From contig NZ_JBLYUB010000021.1 of the NCBI RefSeq assembly GCF_049999945.1, positions 47,079 to 111,078 on the forward strand: a stretch of 64,000 nucleotides of DNA. The letters run 5' to 3'. Of the stretch, positions 1 through 10,652 are shown piece after piece. The translations under genes were made by a program, and so were the position numbers. Origin of the DNA: Planosporangium spinosum (GTDB taxonomy: Bacteria > Actinomycetota > Actinomycetes > Mycobacteriales > Micromonosporaceae). Each line of letters begins with the position of its first letter. Position 1 is the stretch's first letter. The notes beneath the pieces were generated by a model that worked only from the letters and a program-made list of their open reading frames with translations, was not told where the DNA came from and searched no databases.

Positions 1-1121
1 CGCTGGACGAGCCGGTCGTAGGTGACCGGGGCGGTGATGAGACGGACCTCGCCGTGGGCGTCGCGGTGGACCAGGTTCGGCTGCCACCGGCCGGCGATCT
101 TGGTCAGGCTGTCGCCGAGCCAGTCGATGCAGGTCAACGCGGTGAAGGTGTCGTTGACCGCCGGGGACAGGGCCCGGATGGCGATCTCGACGAGTTGGTC
201 GACGGCGAACGCGACATCCTGGGCCAGGGTCCGGTACGGGCCGGTGATGTGCGCGTGGGCCAGCGTGCGGGCCACCTGCCCGGCGGCCGTAGCCGGCCAT
301 ACGGTTGCCAGCCGCTGGCCCTGGGTCAGGAAGTGCCCGGGGCGGTAGTGCACTTGGATGACGGCGTCGAAGCGGGCGGCGATGCGCACCAGTTCCCGGT
401 GGCGGACGAGTTGCAGGTAGCCGCTGGCCGGTGCCGCGACGTAGCCGCCGCGCTCACGCATCCGGTCGGGCAGCCAGGCGGTGATCGCGCTGGCGTCGTC
501 GATCCTGCCGGCGGTCGGGTCGCAGGCGGCGATGGGATCGCAGCCAGCGGTTTGGGCGTCGATGGCCTGGGACAGGTCCGCGGCGATGCCGGCGATCACT
601 TGAGGTAGTTGGATCATCTGGGTGATGTGCTCGATGAAGTAGATCAGCACGGCGAGGTCGACGACCACGAGCCCGATGGTGGTGGTGATCGAAATGTGGG
701 GCACGAAGTCACCGTGGGCGCCGGGGCCGATCGTCACCAGCGTCAGGATCGCGTACACGAAGGTGGCCACGAAGGTGCCCAGGGTTAGCTGAGCGCCGCG
801 GTCGCGGATGAAGGTGCGCAGCATCCGGGGACCGAACTGGGTCGAGGTCAGCGTCAGCGCCACGATGATGATCGAGAAGACGACGCCGACCACGGTGATG
901 ACCGCGGCGGCCAGGGTGGCCAGGATCTGCCGGGCGGCGTCCGCGGTGCCGTTGATCACCCACGGCGGCAGCGCGACCCGGCTGCGGTAGGCGGCTTCAT
1001 CCAGCGTCCGGGTCACCGCGAACAGCACGACCGCGCCGATGACCTCGATGGTCGGCACCAGCCACAGGTTCGTGCGCAGCGCCTCCCGGCGCCACGACGA
1101 GTCCACAAAGACTGCGCGCAT
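1..1121 (-). CDS. DUF2254 family membrane protein (3' end outside window)
   Basis: The minus-strand frame is open from an ATG at 1121 to the window edge (373 codons), so the C-terminus is missing. The protein starts MRAVFVDSSWRREALRTN, has about four hydrophobic segments in the first 170 residues, and then a soluble region with the SPAVNDTFTA-like stretch seen in DUF2254 proteins. Such predicted inner-membrane proteins have no firmly established function. It follows the orphan kdpA by about 80 bp on the same strand, so the two may be co-transcribed. Family assignment is from remembered motif similarity. Confidence 0.75.
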   Translation of the reverse strand, partial: MRAVFVDSSWRREALRTNLWLVPTIEVIGAVVLFAVTRTLDEAAYRSRVALPPWVINGTADAARQILATLAAAVITVVGVVFSIIIVALTLTSTQFGPRMLRTFIRDRGAQLTLGTFVATFVYAILTLVTIGPGAHGDFVPHISITTTIGLVVVDLAVLIYFIEHITQMIQLPQVIAGIAADLSQAIDAQTAGCDPIAACDPTAGRIDDASAITAWLPDRMRERGGYVAAPASGYLQLVRHRELVRIAARFDAVIQVHYRPGHFLTQGQRLATVWPATAAGQVARTLAHAHITGPYRTLAQDVAFAVDQLVEIAIRALSPAVNDTFTALTCIDWLGDSLTKIAGRWQPNLVHRDAHGEVRLITAPVTYDRLVQ

Positions 1122-1203
1122 CACTGCCCGTACCCGACGCTGAGATGCCGACAACGCTACCCCGCAGGCCCGGTGTTACGGGGTGTCTTCGGTCCGCTCG
1201 TGC

Positions 1204-2856
1204 TCAGCGGCGGAGCCCCTCGGCGAGCGGGCCGAGGGCGAGGATGAGGACGAAGTCGAGCGCGGTGAAGATCAGCACGAACGTGGTCACGAGGGTGACG
1301 AACAGCGGCCCGTGGGTGGGCAGGGTGCCGACGGTGACCGGGCGGGCTTGCTGGCGGGCGAGGCTTCCGGCCAGGGCGACGACGAACACGATTGGCAGGT
1401 AGCGGCCGACGAGCATGGTGACCGCGAGGGCGGTGTTGTAGAAGGTGGTGTCGGCGGTCAGTCCGGCGAAGGTGCTGCCGTTGCTGGTGGCGGAGCTGGT
1501 GAACGCGTAGGCGATCTCGGACAGGCCGTGCGGGCCGGGGTTGCCGATGGCTGCCCGCCCAGCCGGCAACGCGACCGCCACTGCTGTACCGATCAGGATG
1601 ACCGCGGGCGTGCCGAGCAGGTACAGGGTGATCAGCTTCATCTCGCGGGCCTCCAGCCGCTTGCCCAGGTACTCGGGGGTTCGGCCGACCATGAGCCCGG
1701 CGATGAACACCGCGAGCAGGGAGACGATCACCAGGCCGTACAGGCCGCTGCCGGCGCCGCCGGGGGCGACCTCGCCCAGCATGATCGTGGCCAGCAGTGT
1801 GCCGCCGCCGAGGCTGGCGAAGCTGTCGTAGCTGGCGTTGGCCGCGCCGTCGGCGCTGGCGGTGGCGGCCGTGCCGAACAGGGCGCTGGCAGGCGGCCCG
1901 AACCGGGTCTCGGTGCCCTCTGCGGCGGCGCCGGCCGCGGTGAGCGCGGTGTCGTGGTGGGCGTGCTCGGCGACGCTGGTGGCGGCCAGCGACGCGGCGA
2001 ACAGCAGCCCGACCACCGTGAGCAGCGCCCAGCCCTGCCGGCGGTCGCCGACGAGGCGGCCGTAGGTACGGATGAACGCGGTCGGCACCAGCAGCATCAG
2101 GATGATCTCGATGGCGTTGGTGAACGCCGTTGGGTTTTCGTACGGGTGGGCGCTGCCCGCGTTGAACAGTCCGCCGCCGTCGCCGGACAGCAGCTTGATC
2201 GGCTCCCAGGATCCGACCAGCCCGTCGGGGATGGTCTGCCGGTGGCCGGCCAGGGTGGTGACGGTGCGCGAGGTTCCCGGGCTCTGCAGGACGCCGCAGG
2301 CGATGAGCAGCACGCCGGACACCACCGACAGGGGTAGCAGGATCCGGACGATGCTGCGCGTGAGGTCGACCCAGAAGTTGCCCACCCCGTCGTGCAGGCT
2401 GCGGGTCAGCCCGCGGATGAGCGCGAGCCCGGCGGCCAGGCCGACGGCGGCGCTGACGAACGCCTGGGTGCCCAGTCCGGCTTCCTGCGCGAGGTGCCCG
2501 AGCGTGGCCTCGCCGGCGTAGTTCTGCCAGCTGGTGTTGGTGGTGAAGCTGACCGCGGTGTTGAACGCCAACGGTGCCGGCACGCTACCGTGCCCTTGCG
2601 ACATGGGAAGGTACGACTGCAGGCGCAGCAGCGCGTACAGCAGCAGCACGCCGACGCCCGAGACGGCCAGCAGTGAACCCAGGTAGTACTGCCAGCGCTG
2701 GTCGGCGGCGGGGTCGATTCCGCACAGCCGGTAGATGGCCGCCTCGACGCGCCAGTGCCGGCCGGCGGTGTAGACGCGTGCCATGTGGTCGCCCAACGGC
2801 ACGTGCAACGCGCCGACGACGGCGACGACCACGACGGCCTGGAGCCAGCCGGCCAT
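1204..2856 (-). CDS. kdpA: Orphan KdpA-like potassium channel subunit with altered filter
   Basis: This 550-residue polytopic membrane protein aligns along its whole length with KdpA, the potassium-binding subunit of the KdpFABC pump. The first pore loop is TTNTSWQ (residues 105-111). The second reads SGDGGGLFNAGSAHP (about 224-238), where the usual form is TNGGGFxNANSAHP, so Thr-Asn is replaced by Gly-Asp. The third (EVAPGGAGSGLYG) is intact and the fourth reads SNGSTFAG. No kdpB, kdpC or kdpF accompanies it; the upstream gene is a KdpD-like sensor without a kinase. It may be a stand-alone transporter, a regulator, or a partner for the second Kdp system. Membership is certain, role unknown. 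Confidence 0.9.
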   Translation of the reverse strand: MAGWLQAVVVVAVVGALHVPLGDHMARVYTAGRHWRVEAAIYRLCGIDPAADQRWQYYLGSLLAVSGVGVLLLYALLRLQSYLPMSQGHGSVPAPLAFNTAVSFTTNTSWQNYAGEATLGHLAQEAGLGTQAFVSAAVGLAAGLALIRGLTRSLHDGVGNFWVDLTRSIVRILLPLSVVSGVLLIACGVLQSPGTSRTVTTLAGHRQTIPDGLVGSWEPIKLLSGDGGGLFNAGSAHPYENPTAFTNAIEIILMLLVPTAFIRTYGRLVGDRRQGWALLTVVGLLFAASLAATSVAEHAHHDTALTAAGAAAEGTETRFGPPASALFGTAATASADGAANASYDSFASLGGGTLLATIMLGEVAPGGAGSGLYGLVIVSLLAVFIAGLMVGRTPEYLGKRLEAREMKLITLYLLGTPAVILIGTAVAVALPAGRAAIGNPGPHGLSEIAYAFTSSATSNGSTFAGLTADTTFYNTALAVTMLVGRYLPIVFVVALAGSLARQQARPVTVGTLPTHGPLFVTLVTTFVLIFTALDFVLILALGPLAEGLRR

Positions 2857-3058
2857 CGCACCCCCTCCCCAGCCGGGCCTACGGTGGCCGGCGGCCCGGC
2901 TCCCACCGGTGTTCGGGCTTCGCCGGACGCCCGGCGCGCCCGGCCCCTACCCCTCGCCCTGCCCCTTGACGCGGCTGCAGGCGGTGCCATCACCTGGGCA
3001 GGTACCTCGGGCGGCGGTGGTTGGCCTAGCCGATGGGGCCGGGCGCGCGCGTCGGCGA

Positions 3059-4981
3059 TCACTCGGTTGCCAGGCGCTGTGTGTCCCCAACGTCGTAGAG
3101 GAGGGCGCGTTCCCGGGCGACGCGAAGCTGGTCGAGGAAGGTCCGCAGCAGGGTCGCGTCGGCGTCGGTGAGCCGGGTTCCGGCCAGCGCGAGGACACGT
3201 CCGCAGGCGATTTCGACGCTGTACCCAGCCTCGTCGGGGTGTTCCAGGCGGGTCCTGCCGGCGGCCGCTTCCACCTGCCAACCCGCGTCCTGCCGGTCGA
3301 GCAGGGTGACGGCGTCGAGATCGAAGGTGCGCCGGATCGAGCCGACCACCGCGGTGAGGCCGTCGGGGGCGGCCACGCTGTCGGCGGCCAACCGGGCCAG
3401 ATTGTCGGCCTCGGCGTTCGCGCGAGCCACCTGTACTCCTTGCCGGGTGAGCAGGTCGATCAGCCCGCCGACGGCGACGGAGACAATCGCGAAGGTGGCC
3501 AGCCCGACGAGGTCCACCAGGCGCGCGATGCGCAAGCTGTGCAGCGGCTGGGTGTAGAAGAAGTCGGCGGACACGAAGGCGACCGCCGTGGCCAGCAGGG
3601 CGGGGCGGACCCCGCCCAGCAGGGCCACCGCCACCACGGCGGCCAGCGCGCAGAGCAAGGCTCCGGCGAGCCCCAGCGACGACCGCAGCGGCACCAACCC
3701 GAGGGTGATCACCGCCGGGGAGACCACGGCAAGCACCCAGGCGGTCAATCGCCGCTGCGCCGGTAGCGCGACACGCCGCGGTGGTGGCGGGGCCGCCAGC
3801 CCGGCCGGCACGACGTGCTTGGCGGGCCGGCGGGCCGGGATCACGTGCACCTCGATCGGCCCGGCGTCGCGGATCGCTTTGTTGATCACCGAGCCGTGCA
3901 GCAGCTCCTGGCGGCGGGAGCGGCGGGTGGCGCCCAGGACCACCTGACGGGCGCTCTCGCCGCGTGCGAAGTCCAGCACGGTGGTGGCCACGTCGATGCC
4001 GGCCAGCTCGGCGTACCGGCCACCCAGTTCGGCAAGCAGTCGGCGCTGGCCGGCCAGCCACGCCGGCTCGGCCTCGGTCAGCCCGCTGGGTTCGCGCACG
4101 TGCACGCCGACCAGTTCACCGCCGACGGTGGCGGCGATCTGCGATGCCCGCCGCAGCACATGCTCGCCTTCGGGCGCCCCGGTCAGTGCGGCCACGACCC
4201 GCTCGGTCGACGCCCGTCGCGCCCCCGTGTCACCTGCCGCGGCACGGTGGGCGGCGTCGAGCAGATCGCGCTCGTCCAGCCAGCCGAGCGCCATTTCCCG
4301 CAGCGCGGCGAGCCGGTCCGCATCGAAGAAGGCGCTCAGCGCCGTCGTCGCGGTGCCGGCGGTCAACACGTCGCGGTCGGCGATGCGGGCGCGTAGCTGC
4401 CCGGGCGTGATGTCGATGAACTCCACCCGGTCGGCGGCCGCCACCACCGCATCGGGCACCGTCTCGCGCTGGGCGACGCCGGTGAGCGTTTCCACGGCGT
4501 CGTGGAGACTGTCGAGGTGCTGCACGTTCAACGACGTGATCACGTCGATACCCCCGTCGAGTAGCTCCTCGACGTCCTCCCAGCGCTTGTCGTGCCGGCT
4601 GCCGGGCGCGCAGCTGTGCGCCAGCTCGTCCACCAGCGCCACCGCCGGATGCCGGGCGAGCAGCCCGTCTACGTCCAGTTCGTCGAAGGTCATCACCCGG
4701 TGGCGGAGCTGTCGCGGCGGGACACGCTCCAACGTCTGCAGCATCGCCTCGGTGTCGGCACGGCCGTGGGTCTCCACCAGCCCGGCGACCACGTCCACGC
4801 CGGCGCCGGTCAGCCGCCTGGCCTCGGCCAGCATGGCGTAGGTCTTACCGGCCCCCGGGCCGATGCCCAGAAATACGTGCAGCCGGCCCCGCGGCGACGT
4901 CGGCCGGGTGTCGCCCGGCGAGGTGTGCGTACGCATCACGTCGAACCTCCACCTCCGGCGACGCGCCACGGTCGGCTCCAC
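3059..4981 (-). CDS. KdpD-like sensor lacking the histidine kinase core
   Basis: The 640 residues follow the N-terminal half of KdpD: a KdpD domain with Walker A GPGAGKTYAM, a Walker B-like VALVDELAHS, a UspA-like domain (about residues 255-375), a four-helix DUF4118 membrane block (about 410-510) and a GAF-like tail. It stops where HisKA and HATPase domains should begin, so it cannot autophosphorylate. Short KdpD forms exist in some other bacteria, and the Usp domain of KdpD binds c-di-AMP in some species; whether this one does is inference. An alternative start is the ATG at 4936. It lies about 200 bp upstream of the orphan kdpA on the same strand. Confidence 0.85.
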   Translation of the reverse strand: MEPTVARRRRWRFDVMRTHTSPGDTRPTSPRGRLHVFLGIGPGAGKTYAMLAEARRLTGAGVDVVAGLVETHGRADTEAMLQTLERVPPRQLRHRVMTFDELDVDGLLARHPAVALVDELAHSCAPGSRHDKRWEDVEELLDGGIDVITSLNVQHLDSLHDAVETLTGVAQRETVPDAVVAAADRVEFIDITPGQLRARIADRDVLTAGTATTALSAFFDADRLAALREMALGWLDERDLLDAAHRAAAGDTGARRASTERVVAALTGAPEGEHVLRRASQIAATVGGELVGVHVREPSGLTEAEPAWLAGQRRLLAELGGRYAELAGIDVATTVLDFARGESARQVVLGATRRSRRQELLHGSVINKAIRDAGPIEVHVIPARRPAKHVVPAGLAAPPPPRRVALPAQRRLTAWVLAVVSPAVITLGLVPLRSSLGLAGALLCALAAVVAVALLGGVRPALLATAVAFVSADFFYTQPLHSLRIARLVDLVGLATFAIVSVAVGGLIDLLTRQGVQVARANAEADNLARLAADSVAAPDGLTAVVGSIRRTFDLDAVTLLDRQDAGWQVEAAAGRTRLEHPDEAGYSVEIACGRVLALAGTRLTDADATLLRTFLDQLRVARERALLYDVGDTQRLATE

Positions 4982-5068
4982 TCACGCACCGCACGGGGGC
5001 GCCCCACACCATCGTGACGCCCAGCCGGGCACACGACGAGGCTGCCGCCTGTGCAGGCGTGTAGAAGT

Positions 5069-5108
5069 CCCGTCAATATTCGGCCCGTCGCCGTAGACAA
5101 CCCGTCAA
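5069..5108. promoter_or_regulatory. CCCGTC repeats between divergent kdp modules
   Basis: The intergenic region between the kinase-less KdpD (minus) and the kdp operon (plus) holds CCCGTCAA at 5069-5076, CCCGTC at 5084-5089 and CCCGTCAA at 5101-5108, spaced 15 and 17 bp apart. Repeats at this spacing would lie on roughly one helix face and could be regulator sites, for example for KdpE. No KdpE consensus from this lineage is known to me, so this is speculative. Confidence 0.25.
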
Positions 5109-5150
5109 AGGACCCTGCGCGGCCGACCCGGGTCTGACTTCACTTGAACT

Positions 5151-5666
5151 GTGGACGCGAAAGACGCCGTGGCCGGACTGACCGGGAGGCTGCCGGTAAC
5201 AGCGCGCGGATGGCGTGCCCGGTGGGTGCCGACCGGCGACGGGCGCTGCCCGAGGGGCATCGCGGTGGCGTCCGGAGCGGTCTGCGTGACAGCGGCAGCG
5301 GAACTGGCGGCGGTGTTGGCCCGCACGCCGTGCCCCCGTCTGGGGTTGCTCACGGCGGCGGTTGCGGTGGTCGCGGTACTGGCCGGCGACGGCCGGGCCG
5401 CGCTCGCGGTGGCCGGCGTGGCGTGGCCGGTGGGCAACGGGTTTCTGGTCAACCGGTACGGGGAGCTCAGCTGGCACGGATGGCTCGACGGGTGGTTCGT
5501 GATCGGCCTGCTGGCGGCCGCTGCGACGGGCACGGTCACCGGCGCGGCGCGGCGCGCCCTGCGCCAGCGGCGGCGTTGGCACCCGTTCGCGGTGTTGCTC
5601 GGGGCGCAGGCTGGGCGGCTACAGCCGATGCCGCGGCTCCGGTCGCACCGCACGACCACGGGGTAG
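5151..5666 (+). CDS. Small membrane protein resembling the DUF4118 block of KdpD
   Basis: A 171-residue protein with a GTG start. Three to four hydrophobic segments lie between residues 35 and 130, and the tail is Arg-rich. The stretch AALAVAGVAWPVGNGFLVN, followed by RYGELSWHG and another hydrophobic helix, has the same layout as the DUF4118 membrane block of KdpD (LLAAVAGFALLNWYFTPP in this window's full KdpD). It is the first gene of the plus-strand kdp operon, 37 bp before a 27-residue peptide gene. It could be a detached KdpD membrane module or an unrelated small membrane protein. No enzymatic motif is visible. Confidence 0.6.
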   Translation: MDAKDAVAGLTGRLPVTARGWRARWVPTGDGRCPRGIAVASGAVCVTAAAELAAVLARTPCPRLGLLTAAVAVVAVLAGDGRAALAVAGVAWPVGNGFLVNRYGELSWHGWLDGWFVIGLLAAAATGTVTGAARRALRQRRRWHPFAVLLGAQAGRLQPMPRLRSHRTTTG

Positions 5667-5703
5667 GGGCCACCCGTAGCGACGAGGAGATGGGGAGACA
5701 GGC

Positions 5704-5787
5704 GTGTTGGACGTGATGTTCGTGCTGCTGACGGTGGCGCTGTTCGCCGTGCTGGCACTCGCGGTGCGGGCGGTGGAGCGGCTGTGA
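5704..5787 (+). CDS. 27-residue single-span membrane peptide upstream of kdpF
   Basis: A GTG-started reading frame encodes MLDVMFVLLTVALFAVLALAV plus a short charged end, essentially one transmembrane helix. A GAGGAGATGGGGAGA purine-rich stretch precedes it. Its TGA overlaps the GTG of kdpF in a GTGA junction, which suggests translational coupling. Small hydrophobic peptides ahead of kdpF are plausible Kdp accessory subunits. The coding call rests on the overlap, the ribosome-binding site and the hydrophobic pattern; an in-frame ATG at 5716 is an alternative start. Confidence 0.6.
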   Translation: MLDVMFVLLTVALFAVLALAVRAVERL

Positions 5788-5873
5788 ACGCCGAGAACAC
5801 GGTGGGCCTTCTCTTGGCGGTCGGTCTGGTCGTCTACCTGGTGGTCGCGTTGTTGTTTCCGGAGCGGTTCTGA
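5784..5873 (+). CDS. kdpF: KdpF, small stabilising subunit of the Kdp pump
   Basis: Twenty-nine residues with one transmembrane helix, starting MNAENTVGLLLAVGLVVYL and ending LLFPERF. The FPERF-type end is typical of KdpF, a membrane peptide that stabilises the KdpABC complex. The GTG start overlaps the previous stop, and its own TGA overlaps the ATG of kdpA (TGATG), so the three genes are translationally coupled. Confidence 0.85.
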   Translation: MNAENTVGLLLAVGLVVYLVVALLFPERF

Positions 5874-7534
5874 TGAGCGACACGGCGGCCGGCGTGCTCT
5901 TCGTCGCCGTGCTGGTGGTCGCGTTGGCGGCGGCCTACCGGCCGCTGGGTGACTACATGTACCGGGTGGTGACGTCGGCCCGGCACCTGCGCGCCGAGCG
6001 GGTGGTGTACCGGGTGGTCGGGGTCAACACGGACGGCGAGCAGCCCTGGACGGTGTACGCCCGCAGCGTGCTGGCGTTCTCCGCGGTGTCGGTGCTGGTG
6101 CTGTATGCGTTCCTTCGGCTGCAGAACCGGCTGTGGCTGTCGCTGGGCTTCCCGGCGGTGCCGCCGGCCGGGGCGTGGAACACCGCGGTCAGCTTCGTCA
6201 CCAACACCAACTGGCAGTGGTACTCCGGCGAGGCCACCCTGGGGCACCTGGTGCAGATGGCCGGGCTGACGGTGCAGAACTTCGCCTCCGCCGCGGTCGG
6301 CATCGCGGTGGCGGTGGCGCTGGTGCGCGGGTTCGCCCGCCGCCAAACGACGCAGGTGGGCAACTTCTGGGTCGACCTGGTGCGCATCGTGGTGCGCGTG
6401 CTGCTGCCGATCTCGGCGGTCGCGGCGATCGTGCTGATCGCCGGCGGCGCGGTGCAGAACCTGGCGAGCGGCCACGAGGCGCACACCCTCGCCGGCGCCA
6501 CCCAGCACGTCACCGGTGGTCCGGTGGCCAGCCAGGAAGCCATCAAGGAACTGGGCACCAACGGCGGCGGTTTCTACAACGCCAACAGCGCCCACCCGTT
6601 CGAAAACCCCACCGCCTGGACCAATTGGCTGCAAGTCTTCCTGCTGCTGGTGATCCCGTTCAGCCTGCCCCGCACATTCGGGCGCATGGTCGCCAGCAAC
6701 CGGCAGGGCTACGCCATCGTCGCCGCGATGGCGACCCTCGCCCTCGGCAGCGTGGTCACGATCAACGTGCTGCAGGGGCTGCACCCCGGCACCGTGCCGA
6801 GCGCGGTGGGCGCGGCCAGCGAGGGCGTCGAGACCCGGTTCGGGGTGCTCAACTCGGCCACCTTCGCCAGCGCGACCACCCTCACCTCCACCGGCGCGGT
6901 CGACTCCGCCCACGACTCCTACACCGCGCTGGGCGGCGGCGTGACGATGCTGAACATGATGCTCGGCGAGGTCGCGCCCGGCGGGACCGGGTCGGGCCTG
7001 TACGGCATGCTCATCCTCGCCGTGCTCACGGTGTTCGTCGCCGGGCTGATGGTCGGGCGCACCCCCGAGTACCTGGGCAAGAAGATCGGCGCCCGCGAGG
7101 TCAAGTTCGCCTCGCTGTACTTCCTGACCACCCCGGCGGTGGTACTGGTCGGTGCCGCCACGGCGATGGCGGTGCCCAGTGCCCGAGCGGCGATGCTCAA
7201 CTCCGGCGCGCACGGCCTGTCGGAGGTGCTGTACGCGTTCACCTCGGCGGCCAACAACAACGGCTCGGCGTTCGCCGGCCTGTCGGTCAACACCACCTGG
7301 TACAACATCGCACTAGGACTGGCGATGCTGCTCGGCCGGTTCCTGCCGATGGTCTTCGTGCTCGGCCTGGCCGGCTCGCTGGCGCGGCAGACGCCGGTAC
7401 CTGCCTCTGCTGGCACGCTCAAGACCTACCAGCCGCTGTTCGTGGGCATGCTGGTGGGCGTGACCGCCATTCTGGTGGCCCTGACGTTCCTGCCCGCCCT
7501 GGCCCTCGGCCCCCTCGCGGAGGGCCTGCGGTGA
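5873..7534 (+). CDS. kdpA: KdpA, potassium-binding subunit of KdpFABC ATPase
   Basis: A 553-residue polytopic membrane protein of normal KdpA length. All four pore-loop motifs have canonical form: TNTNWQ (first loop), GTNGGGFYNANSAHPFENP (second), EVAPGGTGSGLYG (third) and NNNGSAFAG (fourth). KdpA conducts potassium inward while KdpB hydrolyses ATP. The gene lies 20 bp upstream of kdpB. Its intact filter contrasts with the altered one in the paralogue at 1204-2856, which makes the two directly comparable within one genome. Confidence 0.97.
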   Translation: MSDTAAGVLFVAVLVVALAAAYRPLGDYMYRVVTSARHLRAERVVYRVVGVNTDGEQPWTVYARSVLAFSAVSVLVLYAFLRLQNRLWLSLGFPAVPPAGAWNTAVSFVTNTNWQWYSGEATLGHLVQMAGLTVQNFASAAVGIAVAVALVRGFARRQTTQVGNFWVDLVRIVVRVLLPISAVAAIVLIAGGAVQNLASGHEAHTLAGATQHVTGGPVASQEAIKELGTNGGGFYNANSAHPFENPTAWTNWLQVFLLLVIPFSLPRTFGRMVASNRQGYAIVAAMATLALGSVVTINVLQGLHPGTVPSAVGAASEGVETRFGVLNSATFASATTLTSTGAVDSAHDSYTALGGGVTMLNMMLGEVAPGGTGSGLYGMLILAVLTVFVAGLMVGRTPEYLGKKIGAREVKFASLYFLTTPAVVLVGAATAMAVPSARAAMLNSGAHGLSEVLYAFTSAANNNGSAFAGLSVNTTWYNIALGLAMLLGRFLPMVFVLGLAGSLARQTPVPASAGTLKTYQPLFVGMLVGVTAILVALTFLPALALGPLAEGLR

Positions 7535-7554
7535 CATCGCGACAAGGAAACCTC

Positions 7555-9737
<2,183 letters not shown>

Positions 9738-9740
9738 GCC

Positions 9741-10610
9741 ATGCTCCGGCTGCCCTGGCTGTCCCAGCACCTCGCCGCACTACGCGTGCTGCTCGTGTTC
9801 ACCGTGCTCACCGGTGTCGCCTACCCACTGGTAGTCACCGCCGTCGCCCAGCTCCCCGGACTGTCGCACCAGGCAAACGGCTCGCTACTCACCGACGGGC
9901 ACCGCACCGTGGGCAGCGCCCTCATCGGCCAGTCCTTCACCGACGCCCGCGGCAAACCCCTCGCGCAGTACTTCCAGTCCCGCCCCTCGGCGGCCGGAAC
10001 TGGCAACGGGTACGACCCGACCGCCAGCGGCGCCTCCAACCTCGGCCCCGACAACGTCGTCGACCGCGGCCCGGACAAGCCCAGCCTGCTCACCCAGATC
10101 TGCGACCGCAGCCGGGCAGTCGGCGCCCTGGAAGGGATCGACGGGCGCCGCCCGTACTGCACGGCCGGTGGGGTCGGGGCGGTGCTCGCGGTGTTCCGGC
10201 GCGGTGGCGTCACCGGGCCGGTGACCCGGGTGGTCAGCCTCAACGAGACCTGCCCGGCCGTATCGTTCGTCACCCGCTACCTCGGCGTCGCCGTGGAGTG
10301 CGCGCACCCCGGCGTGGACTACTCCCGCGGTATCGTCACCCCGGTACGCGGCGACGCCCCAGCCGTGCCGGCCGTGCCCCCAGACGCGGTCACCGCCAGC
10401 GGCAGCGGCCTCGACCCGCACATCAGCCCGGCGTACGCGCGACTGCAGGCGGCACGGGTGGCCCGGGTCCGCGGCGTCGACGTCGCGGCTGTGCTGAAGT
10501 TGGTCGACGCGCACACCACGGGCCGGGCCCTCGGGTTCCTGGGCCAGCCGGCGGTCAACGTCGCCGCGCTCAACCTCGACCTGGACCAGCGGTACCCGTA
10601 CCGCAGGTGA
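9741..10610 (+). CDS. kdpC: KdpC, with an enlarged central insertion
   Basis: KdpC is the single-span subunit that helps KdpB bind ATP. One transmembrane helix lies near the N-terminus (ALRVLLVFTVLTGVAYPLVV). The conserved parts are IGQSFTD, YFQSRPSAAG, GASNLGP, SGLDPHISPAYA and the C-terminal GQPAVNVAALNLDLD. The protein is 289 residues, roughly 80-100 longer than usual. The extra length lies between GASNLGP and SGLDPHIS and contains four cysteines, which could form disulfides on the outer face. It starts 4 bp after the kdpB stop. Confidence 0.93.
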   Translation: MLRLPWLSQHLAALRVLLVFTVLTGVAYPLVVTAVAQLPGLSHQANGSLLTDGHRTVGSALIGQSFTDARGKPLAQYFQSRPSAAGTGNGYDPTASGASNLGPDNVVDRGPDKPSLLTQICDRSRAVGALEGIDGRRPYCTAGGVGAVLAVFRRGGVTGPVTRVVSLNETCPAVSFVTRYLGVAVECAHPGVDYSRGIVTPVRGDAPAVPAVPPDAVTASGSGLDPHISPAYARLQAARVARVRGVDVAAVLKLVDAHTTGRALGFLGQPAVNVAALNLDLDQRYPYRR

Positions 10611-10652
10611 CGCGCGGCGTCGGGCGGCCGGCGCGGAAGGGAGCGGCGAAAC

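Noticed and set aside
4982..5150. c-di-AMP riboswitch ahead of the kdp operon
   Set aside because: The leader is short and I could not find the conserved paired elements of the ydaO-type switch.
6133..7554. In-frame extension upstream of kdpB
   Set aside because: It overlaps kdpA in another frame and has shadow composition; the KdpB N-terminus starts cleanly at the ATG at 7555.
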